64,000 bases of DNA from Cellvibrionaceae bacterium (GCA_021151695.1 JAGKWU010000012.1:62001-126000); one strand, 5' to 3'; shown: positions 32,455-42,039, counted from the stretch's first letter. The notes: a model not told the origin generated them from the sequence alone. Numbers and translations: made by a program.

Positions 32455-34569
32455 TTACTGGGCTGTCACCTGCCACCAGTTGATATTCCAGCCGCCTTTG
32501 CGCACAAAGATCGACAAGTCTTGCTGGCCGGCCGTCAGGTACACGGTGGTGGACACTGTCTGCCAGTTTTGCCAGCCGCCGGTGTTGGGAACGGTGATGG
32601 TGCCCAGGTCGCTACCGTTTTTACTCAGTACCAGAACGCCAGTGCTGTAGGGCGATGCTACGCGCACTTGCAGCGTGTAGTTGCCGGTGGTGGGCACGTT
32701 GATCGGGTAGCTCATCCAGTCGTTGTCATCGGTGCTGCCCGCGTTAAAACCGCCGCCGGTGTCGCTGGTGGTTTCCATGCGGATGCCGCTGTGGTTGGTG
32801 AACATTTCAGCTTCGATTTTGGCGCCCACGGTGGGTTTCCAGTTCATCCAATAGGCGATGCTCTCGTTGCGAACCAGTGGCTGGGTCGCAAATTGGCGGA
32901 ACCAGCTTTCGATCTGGGTATTGCTCGCCGTGCTCACGTTAAGGCCGCCCATGGTGCCGCCGCTGCTGTTGTTGGTAACCATGCCCCAGCCCCAGCTATT
33001 GGTGTCGCCGTTGGAACCGCCTGATGAGGTGGTTTTCCAGGCCCAGGCCGTAGCTGCCCAGCCATACATGTTGTAGATGTCATAGGCTTTGCGGGTCATC
33101 TGGCCGCCGTAGCTGCCCATCAATGTCCAGGGTTGGAATTCGCCAATCAGGAAGGGCGTTTTCAAACCGTTGATCTTGTCGCGCCAGGTGCATGATTCGC
33201 CGGTGCCGTCCTGGTTGCAGTGCAGCCAGTTGGCGTACATGTTGGCCTGGCCAGCGCCCACGGTAGCGGTATCGTTCCAGCCCCAGAGGCCTGGGTAGAA
33301 GTGCATCCACAGGGACACATTGGTCAGGCCGCGGCTGTTGGGGTTGCCGTAGGCGTCTATGCCGCTGTTGTGGCCAGGCAACAAGATCACGTGCTCAGGG
33401 TCTTTGGCGCGAATCACGTTAAACAACTCGTAGGAACGGTTGGCCAGCGTGGTGGCGTCTGTGCCCCAGGGCTCGTTGAGTATGTCGTAGGCAGCAACGG
33501 CGGTGCGTCCGCGATAATGCTGGGCAATCATGTCCCACAGCCACTTGGTTCTGTCCCAATAGGTGGCGTTGGACCACATTTGCGCCGCACCCACACAGCC
33601 GTCATGCTGCTCGCTCGCTGCCGCTTGGCCGCCCACCGCGCCATGCAGATCGAGAATCACATACATACCGCGTTGTTCAGCCTGGTTGACCGCCCAATCC
33701 AGATACTGCCAGGCATCAGCGCGCAGGTTGTAGGGGTTGTATTCGTCCTCGACCAGGCTGTACAGGAAGGGAATGCGAACAACATTCATGCCCATGGCTT
33801 TCATCATGTCGAAGTCGCGACTGGTGATATAGCTGTCGCGGAACACCTTCATCAGGCGCTCTTTCTCGGTGTTGCCAAAGCGTTGGGACAGCGTGGATTC
33901 CAGCGTGCACTGGTCGCCCACGGCACCGTTGTTGGTGGAGATGATGCTACCCATCATCCAGAATTCCTGGATCAGCCAGTTGCCAATATTGACGCCGCGC
34001 AGATTCACGCGGTTGTTGCTGGCATCCACCCAATATTGATTGCTCTGCTTGATGGCCGGCAGGGCGCTGCTGCTTACGGCGCTGATTTTGAACCAGTTGA
34101 AGTTAAAACCACCGGTGGCCGCTACTACGCCAAAGGTGTGATTGCCGGCGCTGAGGGTGACGCGCTGGGTAATGGTGGTCCAGGTTTGCCAGCCGCCGGT
34201 TGAGGGTACGGTGATGGTGCCGTAGTTAACGGTGCCGCCGGCTTCTTCCAGGCGGATACTACCGCCACCGCTGGCGCTGGCCACACGGTAGCTCACATCG
34301 TAAGAGCCGGTGCTGGGAATGCTGACCACGGTATTGCTGTAGGCCATCCAGTCATTGGTGTCGATCCAGCCTACGTTTTGGCCGCCGCCGGTATCGGTGG
34401 TGGTCTCGAGTTGTACGCCATTCATGACGTTATAGCTCTCGGCCTGGATAGTCGCGGGCAAGCCCACCTGCGCAGCGCAAATGCTCGCTGCCAAAAGTCC
34501 GGCAAGGCTAACAGCTGTTTGGGATAAATAACGGATTGCACCCGATGGGCGCTTGAGTGTGGTGCTCAT
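32455..34569 (-). CDS. secreted CBM6-GH5-CBM6 beta-glucanase
   Basis: This 704-aa protein has a signal peptide (cleavage near ICAAQ), an N-terminal CBM6 (about 37-163), a GH5 barrel (about 170-578) and a C-terminal CBM6 (about 583-704). The catalytic residues are Glu366 in LNEPWG and Glu477 in IGEFQPW. GVNIGNWLIQEFW and DLHGAVGGQ again recall exo-beta-1,3-glucanase-type GH5. CBM6 often binds beta-1,3-glucan or xylan. Unlike its paralogue at 24382-26988, the barrel is uninterrupted and the protein lacks a lipobox, so it is probably released. The paralogue shares close similarity across the barrel, implying duplication. Confidence 0.92.
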   Translation of the reverse strand: MSTTLKRPSGAIRYLSQTAVSLAGLLAASICAAQVGLPATIQAESYNVMNGVQLETTTDTGGGQNVGWIDTNDWMAYSNTVVSIPSTGSYDVSYRVASASGGGSIRLEEAGGTVNYGTITVPSTGGWQTWTTITQRVTLSAGNHTFGVVAATGGFNFNWFKISAVSSSALPAIKQSNQYWVDASNNRVNLRGVNIGNWLIQEFWMMGSIISTNNGAVGDQCTLESTLSQRFGNTEKERLMKVFRDSYITSRDFDMMKAMGMNVVRIPFLYSLVEDEYNPYNLRADAWQYLDWAVNQAEQRGMYVILDLHGAVGGQAAASEQHDGCVGAAQMWSNATYWDRTKWLWDMIAQHYRGRTAVAAYDILNEPWGTDATTLANRSYELFNVIRAKDPEHVILLPGHNSGIDAYGNPNSRGLTNVSLWMHFYPGLWGWNDTATVGAGQANMYANWLHCNQDGTGESCTWRDKINGLKTPFLIGEFQPWTLMGSYGGQMTRKAYDIYNMYGWAATAWAWKTTSSGGSNGDTNSWGWGMVTNNSSGGTMGGLNVSTASNTQIESWFRQFATQPLVRNESIAYWMNWKPTVGAKIEAEMFTNHSGIRMETTSDTGGGFNAGSTDDNDWMSYPINVPTTGNYTLQVRVASPYSTGVLVLSKNGSDLGTITVPNTGGWQNWQTVSTTVYLTAGQQDLSIFVRKGGWNINWWQVTAQ

Positions 34570-34952
34570 ATTGTTTACCTGCTGAGTTATTGTTATTTCA
34601 GTAAGGGGCGAGCCGGATGCTGGTGTTTATTATTCTGGTCCTGGTACGGCGCTCCTGCAGTTCCCCGTCGTTGGAGGGATAGTTGAAGTACCGGCTCGAT
34701 GGAAACTCTAGGCCCGGTGCAAACCAGTGTCGTTCTGGGGAAAACAAACTTGACGAAAATTTATGCAGGCGAACGCGTATGTTTGCTGTGCGGGTATTCG
34801 AACTTGCCGGTTTTTACAGCGATTGGCGTGGAACTCAAAAAAATTCCGGGCGCCGGATTTTTTTGGCCTAGGCTGTTACAACAACCCGGGGTTTGGCCAG
34901 GGTTGGAAAAGCAATGGATAAATCAACAACCCGGTGAGTTTGGGAGCACATT

Positions 34953-36020
34953 ATGATGAAACGCTGCTTAATCCTGGCAACCTGCCTGTTGTTAGTAGCC
35001 TGTGGCGGAGATAAAAAAAGTGCACCTGTTTATCACCAGGTGAGCGTCTTAACGACGACAGGCGGCCATCTGGATATAGGTGACGGCAACGCGCGGGATG
35101 GCTATTGGAAATATACCTATCCTATAGCGATCGATGAGCACTATCAGTTGGCGTCTGTGAGCGGCTGCGGCGGCAGGGTAAACGGCAACTATTACGAGAC
35201 GGGTACTATTTTGGCGGATTGCGTAATTACTGCCAGTTTTACTCCCATCCAGTATACGGTCAGCGTCAACAATGGGCTGGGTGGAAAAGTCACTCCGGAC
35301 AGCGCCGAAGGGGCTTATGGTTCCAGTCTCAAGTTTGCCGTGGCGGTTGAGGATGGCTTCAAGTTGATCGATATATCCGGTTGCAGTGGCGTGCTGGCAG
35401 GTGGCAACTACTGGGTGACATCTGTGAGTGGGGACTGTGCGATCACCGTCGTTGCCGCCGTGGACAACTCGGCAAGCGCGACCACCCTGGAGGGAACTGT
35501 AGCCGAAGGTGCGGCCCTCGCAAATGTAGTCGTTACCGCCAAATGCAGCGACGGTTCCGGCTTTCTGGGGACGGTGACGACCAATGCCCAAGGTCAATTT
35601 AACGGCAAGGTAGCGGATAACGCGCTGCCCTGCGCACTCTCTGCTGATAATCGCTACTACAGTCTGGCCACAGCGACAGGGACCACTAATATCACCCCCT
35701 TAACCAGCCTGGTGTTGGCTCTGGCGAGCCAGCAGTCAGGTGCGGATTGGTTTGCCAGCGAAAACTGGGCCGCGGTAAAACCCTTTATTGATGTGGCGGA
35801 GAGTTTGCTAAGTGCACAACTGAGCTTGTCTGGATACCAGATGCCTGAAGGTGAATTTGAGCCTTTCTCCACGGATTTTACCGTGGGTGATGATTGGGAC
35901 CAGCTTCTGGATCAACTCACACAGGCTATCGCGGCCGACGATGGTGTCGATGATTTCCAGGCCTTGATCCAACTGGTTGTCAGCGGCGATATCGACCAAT
36001 TACCGGCGGCTAATCCCTGA
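34953..36020 (+). CDS. lipoprotein with two InlB-type repeats
   Basis: This 355-aa lipoprotein (lipobox LLLVAC, Cys near 17) has two tandem repeats of about 65 residues (about 28-95 and 96-165), each with a beta strand (VSVLTTTGGHL / VSVNNGLGGKV), SGCGG/SGCSG and a DCxITxxx end, as in Listeria-InlB-type B repeats. The rest (about 170-355) includes a carboxypeptidase-regulatory-like beta domain and an acidic helical tail. The role may be adhesion or glycan binding. GGGAGC precedes ATG 34953. It is divergent from the secreted GH5 gene; the 380-bp gap between them shows no convincing gene. Confidence 0.75.
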   Translation: MMKRCLILATCLLLVACGGDKKSAPVYHQVSVLTTTGGHLDIGDGNARDGYWKYTYPIAIDEHYQLASVSGCGGRVNGNYYETGTILADCVITASFTPIQYTVSVNNGLGGKVTPDSAEGAYGSSLKFAVAVEDGFKLIDISGCSGVLAGGNYWVTSVSGDCAITVVAAVDNSASATTLEGTVAEGAALANVVVTAKCSDGSGFLGTVTTNAQGQFNGKVADNALPCALSADNRYYSLATATGTTNITPLTSLVLALASQQSGADWFASENWAAVKPFIDVAESLLSAQLSLSGYQMPEGEFEPFSTDFTVGDDWDQLLDQLTQAIAADDGVDDFQALIQLVVSGDIDQLPAANP

Positions 36021-36033
36021 TTTTCCCACCATG

Positions 36034-36061
36034 AAAAAGGGCGCCTCAGGCGCCCTTTTTT
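36034..36061. terminator. bidirectional terminator
   Basis: AAAAAGGGCGCCT / AGGCGCCCTTTTT with a minimal loop, between convergent lipoprotein and M48 genes. Confidence 0.9.
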
Positions 36062-36077
36062 GTCTGTGCAGGAAGAT

Positions 36078-37358
36078 CTACTGATACTGCAGCTTCGCCA
36101 ACTTGGATTTGGCGCGCTCGGCGTTGGCACCGCCACCGCTGACCACCTGCTGATAGTAGCTGGCCGCCGCGCTGCGGTTACCTTTGGCCAGTGCTATGTC
36201 ACCCAATCCTTCAGCAGCATCCTCGGTGGGTAAAAGGCGTTGGCTGGTGGTGAGATCGCGCTCGGCCTGGGCAATATTGCCCAACTCTTTATTGGCCATA
36301 CCGCGGTATAAGTAAGGACGGAAGAAGTCCGGGTTTGCGGCAATTGCCTTGTCAAACGCGGGGATAGAATCGCGGTCCTTATCCTGTTGCAGCAACAGCT
36401 TGCCCTTCATTTCCCAGAAGAGGTTTTCGCGGGGCTGCTGGGCGATGGCGTTGTCCACCAGGCTCATGGCATGGCCATAGTCTTTGGCTTTGGCGGCCTT
36501 GAGTGAATCCTCATAAGTCTTATAGGCGTCTTTGTCTTTCTTCACCTGTGCCAGCGCGCGCTGGAAGGCTTCGCGATTACGCACACCGCCTTTCGGGTAT
36601 TTGGCAGCTTCAGCGCGGTTGACCAACACCCGGTCCGCAGAGGGTGGATGGCTGGCAAACAAGCCTTCCAGCCAGCTGCTATCGCCCTTGTCGAACATGC
36701 GTACAAACAGCTCTTGCAGCTCTACCGCCGCCTGTGGGTCGTAGCCGGCTTTTGACATGTACTTGATGCCGTAGATATCGGACTGGGTTTCATGGTCGCG
36801 GGAGTATTTGGAGTTCCAGGCGGTGGCACCCACGCCCAGCGCACCTACCGCGAGAATGGCGTATTCCGGTTTTTTGCTAGAGATGGCTACGCCCGCCAAC
36901 ACTGCTCCTGCACCTATCAACAATTGCTGGGTCTTGGCACTGGCACCGTGGCGAGCGGCGGCATGGACTATTTCGTGGCCGAGCACAGCAGCCAGTTGCG
37001 CCTCATCTTCGAGGTTGACCAACAGGCCGCGGTTGATGGCTAACTTGCCGCCGGGCATGGCCCAGGCGTTGGGAACATCATTGTTGAGCACCACAAATTC
37101 ATAGGGCAGGTTGGGCGCATCGCTTACGGCGGCCAGTTTTTTTCCCACCTGATTCACATAGGCGGTCAGGCCTGGATCAACAACATATTTGCCTCCCTGC
37201 GCCTGTTGGCTGGGGCCGTAGTTCTGGGTGCCTGTGGCTATGTCCTGATCGAGCGAATCCATTATCAGTTCTTGCTTGCCGGTAACCGGGTTGACGGCAC
37301 AGCCGGTCACACCTGCAACCAATAACAGGCAAACGAAAAGTCGCGCAATAGTGCTCAT
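36078..37358 (-). CDS. M48 metalloprotease lipoprotein with TPR tail
   Basis: This 426-aa protein has a lipobox (GVTGC, Cys20), an M48 zinc peptidase domain (about 30-255) with HEIVH at 128-132 and a third ligand Glu in HETQSD (about 192), then TPR-like helical repeats (about 290-425). The architecture matches BepA/YfgC- or LoiP-type periplasmic outer-membrane quality-control proteases. GGAGG sits directly ahead of ATG 37358; the longer frame to 37517 runs into the divergent gene and is rejected. Confidence 0.9.
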   Translation of the reverse strand: MSTIARLFVCLLLVAGVTGCAVNPVTGKQELIMDSLDQDIATGTQNYGPSQQAQGGKYVVDPGLTAYVNQVGKKLAAVSDAPNLPYEFVVLNNDVPNAWAMPGGKLAINRGLLVNLEDEAQLAAVLGHEIVHAAARHGASAKTQQLLIGAGAVLAGVAISSKKPEYAILAVGALGVGATAWNSKYSRDHETQSDIYGIKYMSKAGYDPQAAVELQELFVRMFDKGDSSWLEGLFASHPPSADRVLVNRAEAAKYPKGGVRNREAFQRALAQVKKDKDAYKTYEDSLKAAKAKDYGHAMSLVDNAIAQQPRENLFWEMKGKLLLQQDKDRDSIPAFDKAIAANPDFFRPYLYRGMANKELGNIAQAERDLTTSQRLLPTEDAAEGLGDIALAKGNRSAAASYYQQVVSGGGANAERAKSKLAKLQYQ

Positions 37359-37458
37359 GGTTCCTCCCATAGGAATGCTAATTGGCTCGTAATGCATAGG
37401 GGCCGATGACGTATCTCGGATATAATGCCACACAAATTTCCCCCGCAAGAGATATCCC

Positions 37459-37941
37459 ATGAAAGCGCTGCAAGTGATTGAGCTGTTTGCCGGTTTGGGC
37501 GCAAACGGCAAACCCATCGTCGAAAAACTTCAGGTACGCGAACTGGAAACCGGCGAGCTGCAGCTGGTGCAATCACCGGCGTTTATGAAAGGCCTGGCCA
37601 GCGGCGATGTTATCCGCTGCGATGTGCCCAACCAGGAATACGAGATAGTCCAGCGCAGCGGCAACCTGAGTGTGCGTGTGTTCAGTCGCGATTCGATTGA
37701 AGCCTTGGGCGACCTGTTAACGCCTGAGTTGGAAAAACTGGGCGGTGAGCTGGACCTGGAAACGCCGCGCATGCTGGTGTATTCGATTCATGTGAGCTGT
37801 GGTTTCAGCACTATTGAAGATCTGCTCAATCGCTACGTTGGCAAAGATGGTCGCAGCGCCTGGATGTACGGTAATGTCTACGACCCGGTCGATGGCCAGA
37901 CGCCACTCAACTGGTGGCAGGATATTTTAAAACCGGAGTAA
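37459..37941 (+). CDS. DUF4265 protein
   Basis: This 160-aa cytoplasmic protein has the DUF4265 pattern: SPAFMKGLASGDVIRCD, then SGNLSVRVFSRDSI and LGGELDLE, ending in a conserved Trp-rich tail. The family's function is unknown. ATG 37459, 100 bp from the divergent M48 start, so both promoters lie in that interval. Confidence 0.8.
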   Translation: MKALQVIELFAGLGANGKPIVEKLQVRELETGELQLVQSPAFMKGLASGDVIRCDVPNQEYEIVQRSGNLSVRVFSRDSIEALGDLLTPELEKLGGELDLETPRMLVYSIHVSCGFSTIEDLLNRYVGKDGRSAWMYGNVYDPVDGQTPLNWWQDILKPE

Positions 37942-37961
37942 TTCGGTATTTCAAATTAAAC

Positions 37962-37991
37962 AAAAAAGCCGGCAACAACGCCGGCTTTTTT
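37962..37991. terminator. bidirectional terminator
   Basis: AAAAAAGCCGGC-aacaac-GCCGGCTTTTTT between the convergent DUF4265 and TPR genes. Confidence 0.92.
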
Positions 37992-38008
37992 GTAATCGCC
38001 TGGGGTAA

Positions 38009-39343
38009 TCAGGCTCCCAATTCCTTGAGTTTGAGGCGAGCCTGCTGGTTGTCCTCAAATTGCGGGTCCAACTTCAGGGCTGCCTGAATGGATTTGATCG
38101 CCTCTGCCTTGTCCTTCTGGTCCGCCAGCACTACGCCCAGATGGTAGTGGAATACCGCTACGTTGGATTCCAGCGCAATCGCCTTTTTCAGGGACTCACG
38201 CGCGCCATTCAAGTCGTTCACTGAGCGCTGTATCCAACCCAGGGTGTCCCAGAAAGGCGCTGATTTGGGTGATAAATCTACCGCCTTTTGTGCGTACTCT
38301 TTTGCTTTGTCCAACTGCTTGCCGCTGCCTTGTTGGGCCAGTGCCAGGTTGTTGTAGGTGATAGGTTGATCAGGAGTCAATGCCAGGGATTTTTTATAGG
38401 CGGTAATAGACGCATCCCACTGCTTGGTGACCTGCAGGATATCGCCCTTTTTAAGCAGTATCTCACCGGATTTGGGCGCCAGCTTTTCGGCGGCATCAAG
38501 TGGGGCCAAGGCATCGTCCCAACGGCCCATTTGCGCCAGTGCATCGGATTTGTTCAACAGCAGAGGTACGTATTGCGGTTGGCTTTTCAAACCTTCATCA
38601 AACGCGGCCAGGGCTTTATCGGGGGCGTGCATTTCCAAATGCAGGCGACCCATGGCAATCAGTGGCGCCGGGTCTTTGGGATTCTGCTGGTGGCTCTTTT
38701 CAAAAATCTTCAAGGCTTCCTGTTGCTTGCCAGTAGCTGCTGTCGCCATACCCAGCAGGTATTGGGCGGTTTTGTTATCTGGATCCAGACTTAGTGCTTT
38801 TTGGAAACTGTTGACCGCCTGTTGCTGACGATCTGGCCACTGCAGATAAAGTTCGCCCAAACCTATCTGCGGGGCGCTGGCTTTGGGCAGTATGCTCGCC
38901 GCTGAACGGAAGGCCGCTTCGGCTTCGGTAAAGCGCTTGCGTTGCTGGTAGACGCGCGCCCAGGCCATGTAAACATTGGCGGATTGGGGCTCAAGTTCGG
39001 CGGCGCGTGTGAGGTATTTATCGACATCGCCCTGCTGGTTCTGGCGCTGGGCTATGTCAGCCAGGCCTATGAGTGCGGGCACATATTTTGAGTCCTGCTC
39101 CAGCGCCTTTTGGAAGGCTGCTTTGGCGGCGTCTGTCTTGTTGTTGAGCAGTTCGCTGATGCCGGCGCGGAAGGCGTCAGCAGCGGGAGATTTATCGGAT
39201 TTCTCGATGGTGTAATTGCTGATGCTCTGATCAAAATTAATCTCGGCGGCCTGCGTTAGTAACGGCATTGTTGGCAGCGACATGATCAACATGCAGGTAA
39301 GGGCAAGCTTTTGAAGTTGATGCAATCTGTTCGTTTTTCCCAT
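38009..39343 (-). CDS. exported tetratricopeptide-repeat protein
   Basis: This 444-aa protein has a signal peptide (cleavage near LTQAAE) and about ten TPR units from residue 55 to the C terminus (regular A-x-x-x-L-x-x-D-P pattern, for example FQKALSLDPDNKTAQYLLG). It is related in style to TPR proteins near PEP-CTERM/exopolysaccharide loci, and the next gene upstream is a PEP-CTERM protein, but it lacks a lipobox. Probably a periplasmic scaffold; partner unknown. Confidence 0.8.
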   Translation of the reverse strand: MGKTNRLHQLQKLALTCMLIMSLPTMPLLTQAAEINFDQSISNYTIEKSDKSPAADAFRAGISELLNNKTDAAKAAFQKALEQDSKYVPALIGLADIAQRQNQQGDVDKYLTRAAELEPQSANVYMAWARVYQQRKRFTEAEAAFRSAASILPKASAPQIGLGELYLQWPDRQQQAVNSFQKALSLDPDNKTAQYLLGMATAATGKQQEALKIFEKSHQQNPKDPAPLIAMGRLHLEMHAPDKALAAFDEGLKSQPQYVPLLLNKSDALAQMGRWDDALAPLDAAEKLAPKSGEILLKKGDILQVTKQWDASITAYKKSLALTPDQPITYNNLALAQQGSGKQLDKAKEYAQKAVDLSPKSAPFWDTLGWIQRSVNDLNGARESLKKAIALESNVAVFHYHLGVVLADQKDKAEAIKSIQAALKLDPQFEDNQQARLKLKELGA

Positions 39344-39385
39344 GATTTCCCGTACCCAATAATAAAAACTGTGTCCTTAAAAATA

Positions 39386-39411
39386 AAAACCCCCGTGAAG
39401 CACGGGGGTAG
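39386..39411. terminator. terminator after the PEP-CTERM gene
   Basis: ACCCCCGTG-aag-CACGGGGGT, with A-run on the plus side; terminates the minus-strand PEP-CTERM gene. Confidence 0.85.
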
Positions 39412-39439
39412 TGTACTGCAATATCAAGCGGACTTGATA

Positions 39440-40405
39440 TTAAGCGCGTTGGTTGCGACGACGCAGACCCAAGCCCAACATGGCCAAGCCCAACAGGCCC
39501 AGTGCACCTGGCTCTGGAACACCTTTTGGTGGCTCGTTGATACCAGCTTCACCGGTCACGTCAAACACGGCCAGGAAGATGTTATCGTCATGAGATGGGT
39601 TTTGGGTGTGGACTTTGATGCTGGTATCGCCATTGGTAATGTAGGGCACGAGGTTGTAGCGCTCGTGGTCATCGCCGTAAGCGGGCAACAGGGTGCTGAA
39701 CGGATCATCATCGCCACCCACGGTGATCAGAGAACCGTTGGCAACAGCGTCGCCATCGTCGTTGTTACCAGCATCTTCAGTGATGAGGGTGCCGTTAACA
39801 GAAACGCTGGAACGTTGGCCGCAGCAGCTGAAGCCGATACCCAGACGCATTTCAGCTTTGAAGCCTGGAGCAGTTGGGTCCAGTGGGCTAGCAAAGTTGA
39901 TAGAGGTGTCGTCGCCATCCTGTGCAGAGAAACCGTCCAGAATACCAACGGTGCTGATGCCCAGAGCTGGGTTAGAGTAAACCAGAACCAGAGCGGAACC
40001 GTCCTGGCTGCTGCTAGCTTCGGTGATGTTGAAGTTGTAAACACCACCAACACCGCCATCAACCAGAGGCTTGATAATGCTGGTTACGTCAGCGCGAGCA
40101 GCGGTCAGGAAGTTGGTTGAACCCAGGCTGGTAGCGTAGTTAACCGCGTTGCCAGCCAGAGTGCCACCAACGCCAGCCAGGCTGTCGTTGAAGAAAGTTG
40201 AAGTGTACAGGTAGGCTGCAATAACGGTTGAGCCTGCTGGTACGTTGGCGGAAATAACGCCAGATTGAGAGGTAGAACCCCAACCATCAGTGGATACTCC
40301 AACATGGCCGGTGTAGCTTTGGAAAGCTGTTAATGAAGCATGAGCGCTAGCAGAGAAAATCCCTGCGCTAGCGGCCAGTGCGAGAAGTAATTTTTTTGAT
40401 TTCAC
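39440..40405 (-). CDS. PEP-CTERM sorted secreted protein
   Basis: This 321-aa protein has a signal peptide (cleavage after SAHA), a beta-rich extracellular domain with repeated Asp/Gly and NITEASSSQDGSALVLVY, and a textbook PEP-CTERM tail: VPEPGALGLLGLAMLGLGL followed by RRRNQ. The start is GTG 40405 with AAAGGAG upstream. Codon use is strongly biased (few codons per residue), suggesting high expression. Exosortase is not in this window. Confidence 0.92.
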   Translation of the reverse strand: MKSKKLLLALAASAGIFSASAHASLTAFQSYTGHVGVSTDGWGSTSQSGVISANVPAGSTVIAAYLYTSTFFNDSLAGVGGTLAGNAVNYATSLGSTNFLTAARADVTSIIKPLVDGGVGGVYNFNITEASSSQDGSALVLVYSNPALGISTVGILDGFSAQDGDDTSINFASPLDPTAPGFKAEMRLGIGFSCCGQRSSVSVNGTLITEDAGNNDDGDAVANGSLITVGGDDDPFSTLLPAYGDDHERYNLVPYITNGDTSIKVHTQNPSHDDNIFLAVFDVTGEAGINEPPKGVPEPGALGLLGLAMLGLGLRRRNQRA

Positions 40406-40579
40406 GATACACGCTCCTTTTGATAAAAATAGTTTTCAGTGGGATAGCCACTAGACCCACTCAGCAAATTGAGTGCCATCTTAATAAACTACTCTTAAGT
40501 TATTGTTATTTAAGAAATTAAAAATATTCTTCAACTCGTAAAACAATGTTAGTGAAAAATAAACCGACACATAACGCAA

Positions 40580-40597
40580 AATGTAAACGCATACATT
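40580..40597. promoter_or_regulatory. LacI-type palindrome between PEP-CTERM and yaaA genes
   Basis: AATGTA-AACGCA-TACATT: six-base arms around a CG centre, like TGTAAACG..TACA operators of LacI-family regulators. It lies 175 bp upstream of the PEP-CTERM gene and 67 bp upstream of yaaA. Confidence 0.5.
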
Positions 40598-40663
40598 AAA
40601 ATGCGCCTTTGCGAACAAAAAATAGATGACCTAAGCGCCATCTTTATTAGATGAAATTATTTT

Positions 40664-41440
40664 ATGTTGCTGTTGATATCGCCCGCCAAAACCCTCGATT
40701 TTGAGTCCCCCGCACCTACCCCTGCTTACACCCAGGCCGATTTTCTCGGGGAGTCCCAACTATTGATTAATGAGTTGCGCGCCTTGTCACCACAGACAAT
40801 TTCCTCGCTTATGGGCATTAGCGACAAGCTTGGTGTACTTAATTACGACCGCTTCGCCAGTTGGAAAATGCCTTTCAAGCCTGACAATGCCAAGCAGGCG
40901 ATTTACGCATTTCAAGGTGATGTCTACACCGGCATGCAAGCTGATACTTTTTCCGACACTGACCTGCAATTTGCCCAGCGCCATCTCCGTATGCTGTCGG
41001 GGCTCTATGGGTTATTGCGCCCTTTGGATTTGATTCAGCCCTATCGTCTGGAGATGGGCACCGCGTTTGCGAATAGACGCGGAAAAAATTTGTATGAATT
41101 TTGGGGTGGGAGTATCACTGAAGCGATCAATGTGCAGCTGGAAGAGTTGCAGTCAGAACAGGTGATCAATCTGGCATCGCAAGAATATTTTGGCGCTGTC
41201 AAACCCAAGCAGCTTAAGGCTGATGTTATTACACCCGTATTCAAAGACAAGAAAAACGGCAACTATAAAATCATCAGTTTTTTCGCCAAAAAAGCGCGCG
41301 GCATGATGAGCGCCTATGCAATTCAAAACCGTATTACCGAGCCTGAAGCGCTCAAAGATTTTTCCGTAGGTGGCTACGCCTACAACCCTTCACTATCGCG
41401 CGCCCAGGAGTGGGTCTTTACGCGCAACCAGGAGAGCTGA
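40664..41440 (+). CDS. yaaA: peroxide stress protein YaaA (UPF0246)
   Basis: This 258-aa cytoplasmic protein starts MLLLISPAKTLDFES, the fixed N terminus of YaaA, and contains NYDRF, AFQGDVYTGM, YGLLRPLDLIQPYRLEMG and KARGMMSAYAI, all family hallmarks. YaaA limits free iron and DNA damage during peroxide stress. Full length. Confidence 0.96.
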   Translation: MLLLISPAKTLDFESPAPTPAYTQADFLGESQLLINELRALSPQTISSLMGISDKLGVLNYDRFASWKMPFKPDNAKQAIYAFQGDVYTGMQADTFSDTDLQFAQRHLRMLSGLYGLLRPLDLIQPYRLEMGTAFANRRGKNLYEFWGGSITEAINVQLEELQSEQVINLASQEYFGAVKPKQLKADVITPVFKDKKNGNYKIISFFAKKARGMMSAYAIQNRITEPEALKDFSVGGYAYNPSLSRAQEWVFTRNQES

Positions 41441-41592
41441 TCGGTTTTTATTCCTGAATTTGGAATTGAACATTCAATTGTAAAAAAATCGTTCTTAATG
41501 GTTGATTGTATTTAGCGCTGCCAACTTCTAGAGTTAGCGCCATAATTTGGGCGACAGTCTGCCAAATAATCATTCGGGATATAAGGAAGCCT

Positions 41593-41982
41593 ATGTCGGG
41601 TAGCAATCCATTTCTTTTGCAAGCAATCGCGAGCATGAGTAGTGTTGCGCCCGTCTCCTATCGCCGACTGTTCGGTGGTTATGGTGTTTACCATCAACAT
41701 GTCCAGTTCGCGCTTATCGTGCGCGATCGTCTTTACTTTCGTGCTGATGATGAATCGCGCAGTCTTTATATCGCCAAGCATATGACAGCCTTTTTGCCAC
41801 AGGCGGCGTTGGATTCCAGTTTTTTTCAGGTTCCCGAAGAAGTGCTCAACAACCCGGCGGAGTTGCATTATTGGATGCGCATAGCCGTGGAAGCTGCGCA
41901 GCACACCTATTCCCTGGAGCAGGATGAGCCAACCCAGGTAGATCTACCTAGGCATAAGGTAGGATTACACAGGGTGCGTTAG
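41593..41982 (+). CDS. TfoX/Sxy N-terminal-domain protein
   Basis: This 129-aa protein has the TfoX/Sxy N domain: VAPVSYRRLFGGYGVYHQ (the R-x-M/L-F-G-G-Y-G motif), then FALIVRDRLYFRAD and a C-terminal ELHYWMRIAVEAA helix. It lacks the C-terminal domain of full TfoX, as in short stand-alone homologues. ATG 41593 has AAGGAAG; 29 extra upstream codons are unlikely. It lies after yaaA in the same direction. Confidence 0.85.
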   Translation: MSGSNPFLLQAIASMSSVAPVSYRRLFGGYGVYHQHVQFALIVRDRLYFRADDESRSLYIAKHMTAFLPQAALDSSFFQVPEEVLNNPAELHYWMRIAVEAAQHTYSLEQDEPTQVDLPRHKVGLHRVR

Positions 41983-42039
41983 CGGCAAATCAGCTAAAGC
42001 TGGGCTAGGATATAAGAATGTTCACTGGAATTTCTTCTT

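Noticed and set aside
33220..34203. 327-codon plus-strand frame opposite the second GH5 gene
   Set aside because: Opposite strand carries both catalytic glutamates in proper motifs; no signal or motif in this frame.
34699..34956. 85-codon frame just before the repeat lipoprotein
   Set aside because: No ribosome site or family resemblance, and it runs into the lipoprotein start; the interval is better viewed as regulatory.
36078..37517. Longer N terminus for the M48 peptidase (to 37517)
   Set aside because: Would overlap the divergent DUF4265 gene; GGAGG and a lipobox support ATG 37358.
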